Shown piece by piece: positions 22,662 to 33,474 of a DNA stretch of 64,000 bases (position 1 is its first letter; each line of letters begins with the position of its first letter). A program made the position numbers and the translations under genes. The stretch is from the NCBI GenBank assembly GCA_019671135.1, contig JAHRHY010000022.1:505001-569000 (forward strand), in the 5' to 3' direction. Below the pieces are notes generated by a model. That model did not search any database. It saw only the letters and a program-made list of their open reading frames with translations, and was not told the origin of the DNA. The stretch is from Linnemannia hyalina (taxonomy: Eukaryota; Mortierellomycota; Mortierellomycetes; Mortierellales; Mortierellaceae).

Positions 22662-22717
22662 AAGTGGGGCAGTCTGTCCAGTCTTAAGTGGGGCAGTCTG
22701 TCCAGTCTTAAGTGGGG
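22662..22717 (+). repeat. 24-bp tandem repeat upstream of the dehydratase gene
   Basis: Two perfect units of AAGTGGGGCAGTCTGTCC plus AGTCTT start at 22662 and 22686, followed by a partial third (AAGTGGGG). They lie about 185-240 bp before the ATG at 22900. A role as a regulatory site is inference. Confidence 0.7.
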
Positions 22718-22899
22718 AGAAGAGACGCCACCAACCTTGCGCTACTTTACTTTCGTTGTTGCCTTTCAGAGAATCTGCCTTTCAGACAAGTCACGTGTAC
22801 CAGATCAGGTCCACCAATTGAACAATCGAGCAAACAGAGTGCCCCTTTGTTCAACTCTTTTCTTCCTCTCTTTCACTTTTTTGTAACCATGCCCCAGCA

Positions 22900-22992
22900 A
22901 TGAGCACTCATGATGCCCTCCACTCTTTCGACATCCACAACGACCTCCTCGGGCGCAACTCTCTCGACTCCGTCTTTCAACCTGGCATCATC

Positions 22993-23038
<46 letters not shown>

Positions 23039-24923
23039 GCAATAGCAAGTGGACTAAACGAATTCTCTTGACTGGAGGTGCAGGGTTCATGTAAGTCTGC
23101 TACCTGTTTGTTTACTTTTTATCGTTGTTATCAGTCGAAAGATAAAGGCATTGTTCTCTAACTCCAAATGATTCAACTGAACCGTTAATTACCCTATTAG
23201 TGGCTCGGTGCTGGTCAGAAAGCTGGTGCTGAACTACCCAGAGTACTTGATCGTCGTCGTTGATAAGCTGGATTACTGTAGTTCTCTCAACAACCTCCGC
23301 CCTTTCCTTGCCCTCCTCAACGAACATGGAGAAGAAATCGATCAGGACACTGTATCCTCATCCTCACCTTCATCCCCGTCGACAACAACAACAACAACAA
23401 CAACAACAACAGAGATACCATGGACACAATCGTCTGACACCTTGAATCCCTCCGACGATACCGACGAGTTCGATCCACGCAAGGGCAACACCAGATCCAA
23501 CCCCTTGTACCCAAACTTTGTGTTTTTGGAGGGAGATATTACGGACGTTGCGTTTATCGAGTCGACGATGGTCGAGTACAGGATTAATACGATCTTGCAT
23601 TTGGCTGCGCAGACGCATGTTGACAAGTCGTTTGGGCAGTCGATTGAGTTTACTCAGAATAATGTCTTGGGAACTCATGTCTTACTTGAGGCAGCTAGGA
23701 AGCATTTTGTACCTTCTTCCCGTAAGAATGGTGGTAAAAATGGACAGGATCAGAGTCAGGCACACAGAAACGGTGACGGTGACGAAGTGGAGAATCGGTT
23801 TGTGTTTGTCTCGACGGATGAGGTCTATGGCGAATGTCGTCTTGGTCAGGTACGTCCTTCTTTTTTTCTTGTGCCTATGGGCTGAAACTATATTTAATTT
23901 CTCCACTCACAAGCAAGCAATTAGGACAGAACTCCAATTAATTTTTGCGGCGTTCCCTCCCTCTCTCTCTATTATCTCAAAATAGCCAGACTGCAAGGAA
24001 GACGGCCTATTGGCGCCAAGCAACCCGTACTCGGCCACCAAGGCTGCTGCAGAATGTATGGTCCAGGCTTATCACAAGTCGTTCAAGATCCCTATTATTA
24101 TCACACGGAGCAATAACGTTTATGGACCCTTTCAGTATCCCGAGAAGATCTTTCCAAAGTTTATCATGCACTTGCTTTACCCGGACTCGTACAAGACCAA
24201 GTCAGGATCAGGATTGACAGAGGTGGACGGTGGGGAATTGTCGGAGGGGCACTGTTACATCCATGGATCGGGACAACATTCACGGACGTACCTGTATGTG
24301 GCGGATGCTGCGAATGCGCTAGATGTGATCTTGCACCGGGGACTTATAGGCGAGGTCTACAATATTGGTGCGGGGCATGAGTTGAGTAATATCGAGTTGG
24401 CCCAGAACCTGATCCATCGCTTGGTTGTTGAGCCCTTACCGTCGTCACCACTGCGCTTTAGGAATGGGATTACAGGAAACGGAAGAGGATCGAATGGATA
24501 TGTACAGGAACCAGAGTGGTCTATTGTTAAGAGACAGGAACGGGCGAGCCATCACCAGCGCGAGTGTCGGACGTGTATTGACCGGATTGTGTTTGTGGAG
24601 GACCGGGCGTTCAATGATCAGCGGTATGCTGTTGATTCGACCAAGCTTGTTGGGCTTGGCTGGGCACCAACGGTAGACTACGAACAGGGCATCGTCAATA
24701 CCAGTAAGGCTTGGATCAATTGAAATCGACTTTTTTGTTGTTCTAATTGATGTCTTTTGGTCACCTAACATATGTGTTGTTTTTTCTTTTACTAATAGTC
24801 GAGTGGTTCAGGAACAATGGAAAGTGGTGGTGGGGCGATATCCATGGGGCGCTGTACCCTCACTCTGTGCGGCGGTCCACCTCTGAGCACGAGCACGTTG
24901 TCCACCCTTCCTCCAAGAAATAA
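22900..24923 (+). CDS. dTDP/UDP-glucose 4,6-dehydratase-like enzyme (extended SDR)
   Basis: Four exons, 22900-23090, 23201-23849, 23986-24703 and 24799-24923, give 560 residues in one frame. The Rossmann motif TGGAGFIGS spans the first junction. Other landmarks are a D-K-L pair after the second strand (VVVDKLDYCSSLNNL), LHLAAQTHVDKSF, FVSTDEVYGE, the catalytic YxxxK in NPYSATKAAAE, and RSNNVYGPFQYPEKIFPKF. Near the end, HSRTYLYVADAANAL and EVYNIGAG are typical of RmlB/TGDS-type dehydratases. These enzymes make 4-keto-6-deoxy sugars using bound NAD. The protein is longer than the usual 350 residues because of low-complexity inserts: poly-Asn at the start, a Ser/Thr run near residue 105, and a charged insert near residue 395. 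Whether the substrate is dTDP- or UDP-glucose cannot be told. Confidence 0.92.
22994..23037 (+). repeat. AAC triplet repeat encoding poly-Asn
   Basis: About fifteen AAC codons lie before the Rossmann fold of the dehydratase, in a region outside the conserved enzyme. Confidence 0.9.
23381..23411 (+). repeat. ACA triplet repeat encoding poly-Thr
   Basis: This is the same AAC/ACA/CAA triplet read in another phase, giving ten Thr residues inside an insert between two Rossmann strands of the dehydratase. Confidence 0.9.
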
Positions 24924-25091
24924 ATTATCATTAGTATTGAAGGGGGCCAATGTTTGTGGACCATGTTTTTCTCATATGAGCGTGACGAGCATTTCCTTGT
25001 CGCGCTCTGGTTATTTCTGACCCAGCGGTGCCTGTGCAATTGCCACACCTCTTTCTCTTTCTCGCTCTTTTCTTGTCCCTGCACAGGGAGG

Positions 25092-27062
25092 ATGGACCCA
25101 CAGCAGGACAACCTCTCTTCCCCCATTGGCGTCACTTCCACACACCAGCCCAAGGCCCAAGAACAACAAGCCTCTTTTATTCCAACAGGACCAACTGCTC
25201 CCATGGTCGAGCAGGACTCTTCCATCCCTCTTCATCCCTTCAACAATCACGACGACGATCAACCAGAACAACAACACGATCAACTCATCATGGACAACAA
25301 TAACAATGCACCAGGCACATCCCTCCAGCATCAGCAGCAAGGCGAACAACAGCAACAGCAGCAATTACCCCAACAACCTCAACCTCAACTCCAGTCCCAG
25401 CCCCAACGCAAAACCAACAACCCAAGAACCCACCTCCGCCCCCTACCCACAGCCTACAAAATTCAACTCCACCTCCGAAAAGGTGAACCCCTCGAACGCC
25501 GCCGCCTCACCCACGGACTCCCCGACCCAGACCCCTACCCACACGTCCGCGATCAAGACTCTTACGTCATCCTCCGCGAACGAATATCTGCTCATGTAAC
25601 ACGACACCCAGACCTGTTCTGGCCCGAGGATGGGATTCCGTATATCAAGCCTGCGGAAAGTGTGCCTCAAAAGTACTATCAGCAGATGACGGTGGAGAAT
25701 TTTGAGGAGCAAATGGCGAAGGCTTGGAGGATGGAGGCGAAGCGGTTGGGGGATGAGGAGTTGATTGTGTTAAATATTTTTGTGTATTTGAAGGAGAGGG
25801 AGCCAAAGGAACCGGGGCCGCCTGGACGGCCGCCGGGACGGCCGCCGGGTAGAGGTGCGGCGAAGGTTGCTGGTGCTGTTACTGCTGCTTCAGGATCGGG
25901 CGCTGTTGCTGGTAGTGGTGCTATTGTTCGGTCACCTGGTGCACCACGAGGGCCGCGGATGAGACCTAGATTGGTAGATGGCACAGCAGGAGCTGAAACT
26001 GGAGCGGTTGGAACAGTAGTAGGCACCGTTCGACCGAGACCGTTGATGATTCCGGGAGGAACTGTACCAGGACCGGGAACAGGAACGGGGTTATTACCTC
26101 CAAGGCCGCCAATGCCAGGACCAAGACGACCAGGTAGACCGCCGCTGTCTCCTCATCTCCGTAGACGACCCCCACCGCCTGGATCACATGCAGCAGGAGG
26201 GGTAGGACCAGGAGGAGGTCCGGGACCTATACGGCGGGGGCCAGGTCGTCCGCCTTTTCGTCCGCCTTTTCGTCCGCCTCCGCCTGGTATGCAAGGGCCG
26301 AGAGTTCGACCCGCCACTGTTGATCAGGCCATCAGGAACAGGATCCTTACTCCTGGAGAGGCTGTTGTGGCAGCCATTAATTCTCCTGTTGTCACTGCAC
26401 CAGCTTCGTCCTCTTCACCATCAGCCTCAACACCAGTAACAGGAACAGTAGCGTCAATAGCGGCGGTGGCAGGACCTTCTACGTCTTCTGCAGCATCGGC
26501 ATCATCAGCGTCAGCAGTACCAACAAACATCCCACCAAACCCAACCCTGGTCCCGGCCGCATTACCGCCATCAGCTACACGAACACAAGCACCGCGAGCA
26601 GCATCTGCATTCGCGCGCCAACAGCACCACCGTCTCACCGCCATCCCTACTATCCACCCTCCATCTGCGCCAATCGATCAGGACCATGACATGGAAGATG
26701 TCAACAACAGCGACAATAACTTTGATAACCTGATGCAGGATGAATTCGACCAGCCTGGATTAGAGGAGTTACCATCGCAGCGGGCGTATGAATTTTATGC
26801 GTCATCTTCACCATCACCTCCTCCAGCGATAGCAGCGTCAACTTCGTCTTCAGCAACGTCGTCGTCGGCATCCATTCACACGTACTCAACTCGGCCGCAT
26901 ACTCTGGGCCCACAACCTCAACATCAAGCACAAACGGCACAGCCAGGACAGGCAGGAGGTGGAGATGATGGGGACTTCAAGTTGATCAATGTCAAGATCA
27001 ATGGTCTTGTTGTCCCCATTATGTTTGATGTCAAGAGTTTGCGGGAAGCTATCTTCTCTTAA
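25092..27062 (+). CDS. Low-complexity protein with AT-hook-like motifs, function unknown
   Basis: A single open frame of 656 residues, with the ATG at 25092 inside AGGATGG. Residues 1-110 are Gln/Asn-rich. Residues 110-235 form a conserved-looking core: YKIQLHLRKGEPLERRRL, then HPDLFWPEDGIPYIKPAES and YYQQMTVENFEEQMAKAW, with VLNIFVYLKE. The middle is Gly/Pro/Arg-rich with GRPPGRPPGRG, RRPGRPPLSP and RRGPGRPPFRP. These resemble AT-hook cores (P-GRP-P) and suggest nuclear DNA binding. The rest is Ser/Ala-rich, ending in LINVKINGLVVPIMFDVK. No family was recognised. The start lies only 169 bp after the dehydratase stop on the same strand. Confidence 0.75.
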   Translation: MDPQQDNLSSPIGVTSTHQPKAQEQQASFIPTGPTAPMVEQDSSIPLHPFNNHDDDQPEQQHDQLIMDNNNNAPGTSLQHQQQGEQQQQQQLPQQPQPQLQSQPQRKTNNPRTHLRPLPTAYKIQLHLRKGEPLERRRLTHGLPDPDPYPHVRDQDSYVILRERISAHVTRHPDLFWPEDGIPYIKPAESVPQKYYQQMTVENFEEQMAKAWRMEAKRLGDEELIVLNIFVYLKEREPKEPGPPGRPPGRPPGRGAAKVAGAVTAASGSGAVAGSGAIVRSPGAPRGPRMRPRLVDGTAGAETGAVGTVVGTVRPRPLMIPGGTVPGPGTGTGLLPPRPPMPGPRRPGRPPLSPHLRRRPPPPGSHAAGGVGPGGGPGPIRRGPGRPPFRPPFRPPPPGMQGPRVRPATVDQAIRNRILTPGEAVVAAINSPVVTAPASSSSPSASTPVTGTVASIAAVAGPSTSSAASASSASAVPTNIPPNPTLVPAALPPSATRTQAPRAASAFARQQHHRLTAIPTIHPPSAPIDQDHDMEDVNNSDNNFDNLMQDEFDQPGLEELPSQRAYEFYASSSPSPPPAIAASTSSSATSSSASIHTYSTRPHTLGPQPQHQAQTAQPGQAGGGDDGDFKLINVKINGLVVPIMFDVKSLREAIFS

Positions 27063-27297
27063 CACGGCACAAGGCAGCGGGTCCTACCATGCCCCTTTTT
27101 TTTCTTCTTTTTCTTTGCGGGAAGTGGGCACGAAGACGGGCGGACAGGAAGAAAGCAACATACTCTCTAGCGTGCTTTTTTTTCATCTTTCTTCATTAGC
27201 GACAACCATCACCAAATAACTCCCAACCATTTTTACGCTTTTTTTGCTGCAGATAGGATAATAAACCCTTCTTTCCTTCCCGACCTTATGGATCGCG

Positions 27298-27322
27298 TTT
27301 TTTTTTTTTTTTTTTTTTTTTT
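27298..27322. repeat. Poly-T tract
   Basis: About 25 T lie in the 3' flank of the preceding gene. The stretch 27063-27424 holds no gene. Confidence 0.85.
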
Positions 27323-27424
27323 ACTTTGCCTGTTGAGCACCAGCATCGTATCATGTCTGGTGTGGCTTTAAAGTTTTGTACTAGCATCGCCACGCGACTA
27401 ACGAAAGAAAACAACACACCCACC

Positions 27425-27660
27425 CTTTCCTAAATCAATACCTCACACACTCGGCCCCCATCCTTCCCCTTGCATTCCTCCTCCTCCCAACCAAAACTAT
27501 AACTACACGTCGGTCGGTCGCTCGCCAGATCCCACACTTCTTGACAGGGTTTCATAGGACTCCCCTCAGGACACTTGAAACGCCTTCGCGAAATCGGGAG
27601 AAATTCTGGACAAACGCGGGTTGATACGCCACTCGTCTGGGGAGTGGGATGTTGTTGGGT
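27425..27660 (-). pseudogene. Diverged M13 metallopeptidase C-terminal relic
   Basis: In one frame the minus strand reads HSPDEWRINPRLSRISPDFA then KAF. In the next it reads CPEGSPMKPCQEVWDLAS and runs on past the usual C-terminal Trp. The order HSPxxxRxN, PxFxKAF, CPEGSPMxPxxxCxVW is the M13 C-terminus. A frameshift sits between the halves and the stop after VW is lost. It is more diverged than the pair at 8175-8455 and 40440-40717, and is not in an obvious repeat. Confidence 0.6.
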
Positions 27661-27702
27661 ATGGAGGGTGGGACTTGTGGATGTTTGTTGCGTGTTGAGG
27701 GT

Positions 27703-27733
27703 GGGTGGGGGGGGGGGGGGGGGGGGGGGGGGG
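27703..27733. repeat. Poly-G tract
   Basis: Close to 25 G in two nearly continuous runs lie upstream of the M13 relic on its coding strand (C-rich there, read as poly-Pro). Confidence 0.85.
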
Positions 27734-27852
27734 ATGTGTGGGATTAAGAGGGGAACTGCAAGGATGAGGAGAAATGAAAGCACCAGCCGCGCTGTTCTTC
27801 TCGTGGACGCGCTTGCACCCTTTTCCATGATGGCGCGTACCTGATTGGTCAA

Positions 27853-28390
27853 TCCTTTAATCGATCAATCCGTTAACCGGTCAATTGGTTAATTCGGTCA
27901 CAATGACAATTAATGTTTATTACGAGCTTGGGTTAAGGAGTGGTGCTGGCTCTGGAGCCTCCATAGTTCCAACTTTTCTTTGCCTTAGAATTTCAGGCTT
28001 TGTTGAAGATGTTGAATGTTGTGTAGATTAGGGTAAGAAAGGTTTAAAAATAAGTAAAAATCACTCCCCTCACAGTTTCCCCCTTAGAATCTGTCCCCTT
28101 TTGCATTCGCCTGTTATGTCGCTGGTAGGTGGTGCGCTAAAGCTAACCATCAGGATTGATGTCTTTTATCTAGACGGGATGCACAGAAGGAAAGAAAAAG
28201 ATGAGCATTGATGATGTTGTTTTTCGACCTTGAGAGTAAGCAACTGTTTTCCTTGATAGCATGTCTGCAGAGGGTTTAATCAAAAAAAAGATAGGGCTTT
28301 TTCGGACGAGACGAGAAGAAAATGACCAATGTCAGTATTGTCTTCAATCCTTAACCTCTCGTTATTATATATTGAAAATCTACTTACTTT
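27853..28390. other. Spacer without recognisable gene
   Basis: AT-rich, with short repeats of GGTCAATC / CGATCAATC near 27845-27890. Nothing else was seen. Confidence 0.45.
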
Positions 28391-28394
28391 TTTT

Positions 28395-29303
28395 GACCGC
28401 GATTGGGTCGTTGAACGCGAGGTTTCTTGGATCTTTCGAGGTCTTTGTAGTCCCAAGATCTCTTGAGAACATTGAATGGGCCCTTTGCAATATCCTCAAT
28501 ATCATTCTACAACAGCGAAATAAAAAATCTCAATGAGAATAACTTACAAAACATACTCAAACACAGCTAAAATACATACCTTTGCGATCAATAGAGTGGA
28601 GAAAGTTGCAATCAGTAAGGCAACCGTGGCAGTTGTGGTTGGAATGATGAACTTGCCCACTTCATGAAGGACTTACATCCCTCGGGATTCAGTCCTTAGT
28701 CACATGTAGCTTCCAATCTCGTAGACGATATGAAAGAGAGGTGCCATTTCAAATCAAGGGTCCAAAAAGGCCATGCCATAGCGGACATCACGGAAAAAAT
28801 CTCAAAGGTTCTTCCACTCGTCGTTCTCGTGAGTTGGTCCAGAAAACTTGCACCATGCGATTTCTGTTTTTCCAGTAGCGGCCGTAAAGTCGGGTCAGTC
28901 GGGCTTTAGTCCTTATTTCTTTTGCGCTGCTGGGACTTTGTTCGGGATATCTGTCGATAATAAAAACATTACTTAGAAGCAATTTCTACCAAACGCCAAC
29001 AACAGATTTTGCAGCACATTCATTCTTACAAGTGACTGGTGACATTCTTGGATTCAAAAAATCCCTGCATGACTAGCCCAATATCCTTGACGGTGCTCGT
29101 ACGCAGAAATCAAAAGGCCTTCATCCTTTCGCCACATTGTCCTTTCGGTCCAGTAAGCAAAGCTTCAAAAAAGAAAGGGAAACGTTAGTGGTTGTAGTAT
29201 AGTGGCTATCAACAAAAATGAGTGCCAATCAGGCAATTGATGAACGTACCTTAAAAGCTTTCAGTGCCAAACTATCGTTAAACTCAACGGAGTCCCACTC
29301 CGC
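28395..29303 (-). pseudogene. Probable decayed gene with P-loop-like and membrane segments
   Basis: Reading the minus strand downward, an exon-like piece YAEWDSVEFNDSLALKAFK lies between AG at 29304 and a GTACG donor. Next comes GPKGQCGERMKAF, a stop, and VKDIGLVMQGFFESKNVTSH before GTAAGA. Further on, DEWKNL, stop, DFFRDVRYGMAFLDP, stop, FEMAPLFHIVYEIGSY. Then a hydrophobic segment FIIPTTTATVALLIATFSTL before GTATGT, and finally GPFNVLKRSWDYKDLERSKK in an exon opening after TTGTAG. Splice-like borders and protein-like pieces show a former gene with one membrane span. Repeated in-frame stops indicate decay. The GPKGxxG could be a degraded P-loop. No family is assigned. Confidence 0.4.
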
Positions 29304-30592
29304 GTACTATCAGAACAAAAACAAGATGAATGCTCCCTCCTCCCTTTTCAGTGAGAGGAGTCTCGAAGATTGCGGAAATAAGTGAACCCTCTTTCCAGAT
29401 GGGTACGGGAGTGAAAACAGGAGAGGCTGGATGGATTCGGGCAACCAACTCCAGGAGCATGTTCTATTTCCTCTTTCGTTTGCATAGACAGGAATGATGG
29501 TGCATGAGGAAGGAGGTGAGAGTATGTCGGTGAGAGGTTTATGCAAAGGGATTGGATGTTCTATTTATCTTCATAAAAGATAGAGGAAGGAGAAGTGGGA
29601 CATGCGCACAGTCGTGGTGGTGCTGTGAAGATGTAGCTGAGCAGAAAGAGATGCAGTAAGAAAGGGTGTACAGGCTGGAGCGAAGAGGTGTGCAGAAAAG
29701 AGGGAGAAGGGAGAGAGCGAGGTATTCCGAGCGCAATAACAAAATCAGAAAAGAGGCCTCGTCATCAAAAATCACCACCTCTTCTCCCATCATTTCTTCC
29801 TCCTTCGTTAACAACACATGCCTGGCAAGTAGAACAAAGCGCTTACACCTTGAGTAAGAAAGATAGTCTGTAACGGCATCCCTCTTTTTTTTTATAGCCA
29901 TTCTATTAATTCTGAAAAAATAAGCCCACGGATCCGTCCCTTCCTCTTTCTTGCTCCCTCCTCATTGCTTTCTTCCGCTCTCTTACCTCCCTCCATTTGA
30001 ATCCAAAAAAAATAAAATGACCGGCTTCTCACATGAGCCACCTCTCTACCATTTAGTCCATCCATGGAGAACCAAACAACAAACACGCCTAAATCAGAAG
30101 ATGGAAAACCTGTAAATTATCCCCCGAGCTCTTTGTAGTGTGGAGAAGGCGGAGGATGGAGAGGAGCTGTACTGTACAATGATGCAACCAGTGAAAAGCG
30201 ACAAAGATTGCACATAAAGGAGGGCTTAATTTCAGTGAAACGTCGCCTTGACCCTCGGCCGATGCAATGTCCTTCCTCACCCTCTTTTTTTTTAGCTTGG
30301 ACGCATAGCCCATCCGCAGAACGCTCTATTTGTATTTTTACTTCCTTCACAGCCGCGCCTCATCATCCAGTTATGGGACATAGCCAAAGAGGCTACCATG
30401 TCAAAGCCACACCCTTCCTTTGCTACGCTCCTATTTCGGCCACTCCCATACTGCTCTCACTTTTTTTTGTATTTTTCTTTCTTTTCTTTTTTTCTTTGTC
30501 TTCCATTCTCCTCTCTCTCACTCATCCTTACACATTTCTCTATTCTTTCCAAACCCCCCTCCCAAAACCCCACACCAACACCAACACCAACA
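29304..30592. other. Spacer and leader of the F-box-like gene
   Basis: No gene was recognised in 29304-30300. From about 30440 the sequence becomes strongly pyrimidine-rich (TTTCTTT and CTCTCTC tracts, then CCAACACCAACACC) up to the ATG at 30593, a leader style shared with other genes here. Confidence 0.45.
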
Positions 30593-32860
30593 ATGTTTTG
30601 GACACAGAGCAGCACCACATCTTCCAAGAAGACAAAAAAGAAGAACACGGACAAGACACATAGGAACGCACTCCTCCCTTGCAACCGCATTCTGGATATC
30701 AAGGAACTCTGCGACCTCATTTGCTCATTCTTGCCACGCCAGGACGATAATGGCAAGCTTATCTATTTTTCCCCTGTCCTTGTCTGCCGGCACTGGCACA
30801 GGTACTTTACAAGACTATGGAGAATGTTAGCCTTTGTCCCCCCACTGGTCTCCCCTGTTTTTTTGCCTTCTCACGCCCATGATGTTTCTTCCTTCCATCT
30901 TCTTCTCGCTTGTAGTTACTTTATATCGTACCATGTGGAGGAGATATTATTTATCCACAAGTCCTCGAGCAAGCTGACAAGCCTTGTCAAAGCCCACGGT
31001 CACCTTATTCGTCAATTCTCCTGTGGAGCGGTAGACAAGACCATGCTGATGACGTTGGCAGAGTACTGTCCGTTCTTGGAAGAGGTTAAGTTCGAGTTTG
31101 GGAAGGAGGTGTACTGGATGGAGTATGAGTATTTGGAGAGGATATTTCGGATCTTGTCGCAGGCGCGGTTTCAAGGGGATAGTCAGGATCGGGATCAGCT
31201 ACCACAGCAAGAACATGGACAGGGACAGGGATATGGAGAGAAATCGGTGGAGCATAAACAGAGCTCAGGGGTAATGGTTGCGCGGTTGAGGAAGGTAGAG
31301 ATCAATATTGACATGGAATACCTAAAACCCACCATGCTCTGGAGCCTCTGTCACATCTCCCATCTGACGGACCTCTGTATTAATGGCCGAGGGATGATTG
31401 GCCAGGAACGATCGAGTTGGTACCTTGAGAATTTGACACTTTCCTTGTTGGAGTGCTGTCCAGGCGTGGAGAGGTTCCGGATTTGTTACTCGCCGCAGAG
31501 GATGATTTACCATCCGTGTGGGTATAAGAGTCAGTTTAAGGAAAAAATGTGGGAGCCAAGGCAGAGTGGGAGGGCGCCGCCGTTGGTACCGAAGGATGCT
31601 GTTATGAGGCGTGAGGTTGTGTCGTGTTTTGGCCAAGGAGAGGAGATTGGCCTGGGCGTGGAGGATGAGATGCAGGAGGGGGCATTGCCGTCTGCAGCTG
31701 CAACATATATGGGGTCAGGAGCAGGAACACAGGCAGGAGCAGGAGCAGGAGTGGACAAGAATATAGAGAGCAAGCCTTTCATCCTTCGCCAGCTGGAACT
31801 ACGAGGAACCTGCGCCGAGATGGACACCCTCCTCCATCTCTTCAAAAGATGTCCGCTCCTAGAACAAGTCTCACTCTTCCAGTCCTGGTCAGCACTCCAC
31901 TCTGACCACTGGCACGCCCTCTCAACCCACTCCCAACAAACACTCCGCGCCATCCGTTTGAGCGCATACAATTACAACCACCTCGAAATCGATGAACTCA
32001 ACATCCCAGACCTCTTCACCCTCTTCCCGCAACTTGAAATCCTTCATGTCGTTGAAACCTCACACCAACATCTCAACCTTACGACTCTCGACTCTTCCCT
32101 TTCGAAATTGGAATTCGAACAACAAGGACGGCCGCATCCTTTGAGAACCTTCTGTGTAATAGGGAATTTTGACGATGCGCTCGCCAGACTGGTCGACGTC
32201 ATATCCTGTCCATACTTAAAGTGCCTCGAGACATTGAAGGTTGGGTACTTGTACACATCGTCCAGGTACCAAGTCTGGACGGAGACACCCGAGACCAGCC
32301 ATCAAGGAGCGCTCTATGATTTCACACGGTCGTGGGAGGCGGTAGGGAGGACGCTAGTGCGACTGGATCTGGATGGATTGGATTTCCCGGATAAGCAGGT
32401 CACGGCAAAGTTCTTTCGGAAGCTGGAAGGATTCCGGTCTCTGAAGGCCTTGAGGGCGTCAGTTCGCCACTTCCAGGATGTCATATCCACCATCAGTTCT
32501 TACGGCATTTCACCATTGTCACCCTCAGCAACAACGAGCGACGACACACAGTCTAGCGAACCAGCGAACCTCCCGGTCGTCGACTATTGCTTCCCCTCCA
32601 TCCAAGACCTCCTCATAAGAAACCAACACTGTGAGAAAATAATGTATGGTAGAATCAATGATCCAACATTTTCTTCGGAGAAGGAAATGCTCTCCCTCGA
32701 CCAGATGCTGTTCCTCCTTGTAGCAACCCCATCCCTCAAGAACCTGTTACTTCAGTTCCTGTGTGTGGATGACGCGACTGCAGCGGTTGTTCGAAGCCAG
32801 TTTCGAGGTGTATATGTCGATACCAATCATCAAGAATACCTGTCCTGGTTCGATGAATAG
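30593..32860 (+). CDS. F-box-like / leucine-rich-type protein
   Basis: A single open frame of 755 residues. A basic N-terminus (TSSKKTKKKNTDK) leads into an F-box-like segment at about residues 30-75: ILDIKELCDLICSFLP, then VLVCRHWHRYFTRLWRM. Loose leucine-rich repeats follow (LSLLECCPGVERFRICY, LRQLELRGTCAEMDTLLHLF, FPQLEILHVVE, CLETLKVGYLY, LVRLDLDGLDFPD, PSLKNLLLQFLCV). Fungal proteins of this plan bind Skp1 through the F-box and substrates through the repeats in SCF ubiquitin ligases; that role is inferred. An acidic, Ala/Gly-rich insert (AGTQAGAGAGVDK) sits near residue 385. The ATG at 30593 is chosen because the longer frame upstream is pyrimidine leader. Confidence 0.8.
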   Translation: MFWTQSSTTSSKKTKKKNTDKTHRNALLPCNRILDIKELCDLICSFLPRQDDNGKLIYFSPVLVCRHWHRYFTRLWRMLAFVPPLVSPVFLPSHAHDVSSFHLLLACSYFISYHVEEILFIHKSSSKLTSLVKAHGHLIRQFSCGAVDKTMLMTLAEYCPFLEEVKFEFGKEVYWMEYEYLERIFRILSQARFQGDSQDRDQLPQQEHGQGQGYGEKSVEHKQSSGVMVARLRKVEINIDMEYLKPTMLWSLCHISHLTDLCINGRGMIGQERSSWYLENLTLSLLECCPGVERFRICYSPQRMIYHPCGYKSQFKEKMWEPRQSGRAPPLVPKDAVMRREVVSCFGQGEEIGLGVEDEMQEGALPSAAATYMGSGAGTQAGAGAGVDKNIESKPFILRQLELRGTCAEMDTLLHLFKRCPLLEQVSLFQSWSALHSDHWHALSTHSQQTLRAIRLSAYNYNHLEIDELNIPDLFTLFPQLEILHVVETSHQHLNLTTLDSSLSKLEFEQQGRPHPLRTFCVIGNFDDALARLVDVISCPYLKCLETLKVGYLYTSSRYQVWTETPETSHQGALYDFTRSWEAVGRTLVRLDLDGLDFPDKQVTAKFFRKLEGFRSLKALRASVRHFQDVISTISSYGISPLSPSATTSDDTQSSEPANLPVVDYCFPSIQDLLIRNQHCEKIMYGRINDPTFSSEKEMLSLDQMLFLLVATPSLKNLLLQFLCVDDATAAVVRSQFRGVYVDTNHQEYLSWFDE

Positions 32861-33474
32861 AAACAACAGATTTGGTTGGAAGCGGTCGGTTTTTGTTGTA
32901 CAATTGTGAATTTATGCGCGCTTTATGATTATGAGATATACGAATATGACGTGGTGAAAAATGAAAAGAAGGGGACGACCCTCAATCAGATGGATCAAGG
33001 TAGACCATAGCATCCTGATCCACCGACCCGCCCAAACTCTGCTGCCTTGTATACCCTTACCCTCCTGCTCCTCCCTGCTGCTCCCTTCCCTGACGCCTCC
33101 TGGACGCAGGGCGAATCAAAAAACTCTCACTCGAATGTCCGTTGTAATCATACAAATGGGGCTGACCCCTCGATAGCTGCAGGTTCAAGGTGGTCGGGAT
33201 AATCCAAAGAAAAGAATCGGAGCCGGGAGGGATTTGACCACGGGCGGTGACTTTTGTGGCACGGTTGTCGCAGTACCGTCCTTCGTCGGGGACGGAACCT
33301 ATGCAGGCGCGAGTTGTGTATTCAAGGTAGAGCATCGTTCAGCTGCTATCTTCCTGCGAGAGGGTCCTGTCTAGTGTAAGGAAAGAAGTAAGAGGGAAGG
33401 GAGAAAGGGTGAGTGACTTGCTCGGTGAATTGGAATCGCGCTAAATAGCCATACGCGCTTCGCCAATATGTCTC
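32861..33474. other. Spacer with one short minus-strand frame
   Basis: A 92-codon minus-strand frame at 33335-33057 (SVPDEGRYCDNRATKVTARG and IPPGSDSFLW) looks somewhat protein-like but has no identifiable family, signal or splice context. It is noted only as a possible fragment. Confidence 0.3.

Noticed and set aside
30398..30592. Upstream extension of the F-box-like protein
   Set aside because: The extra 65 residues are encoded by a CT-rich leader and are Phe/Ser/Leu-rich without domain similarity.
33180..33260. Possible tRNA-like GGTTCAA segment
   Set aside because: No acceptor stem, D-arm or anticodon arm can be drawn around it. No tRNA gene was found in the window.
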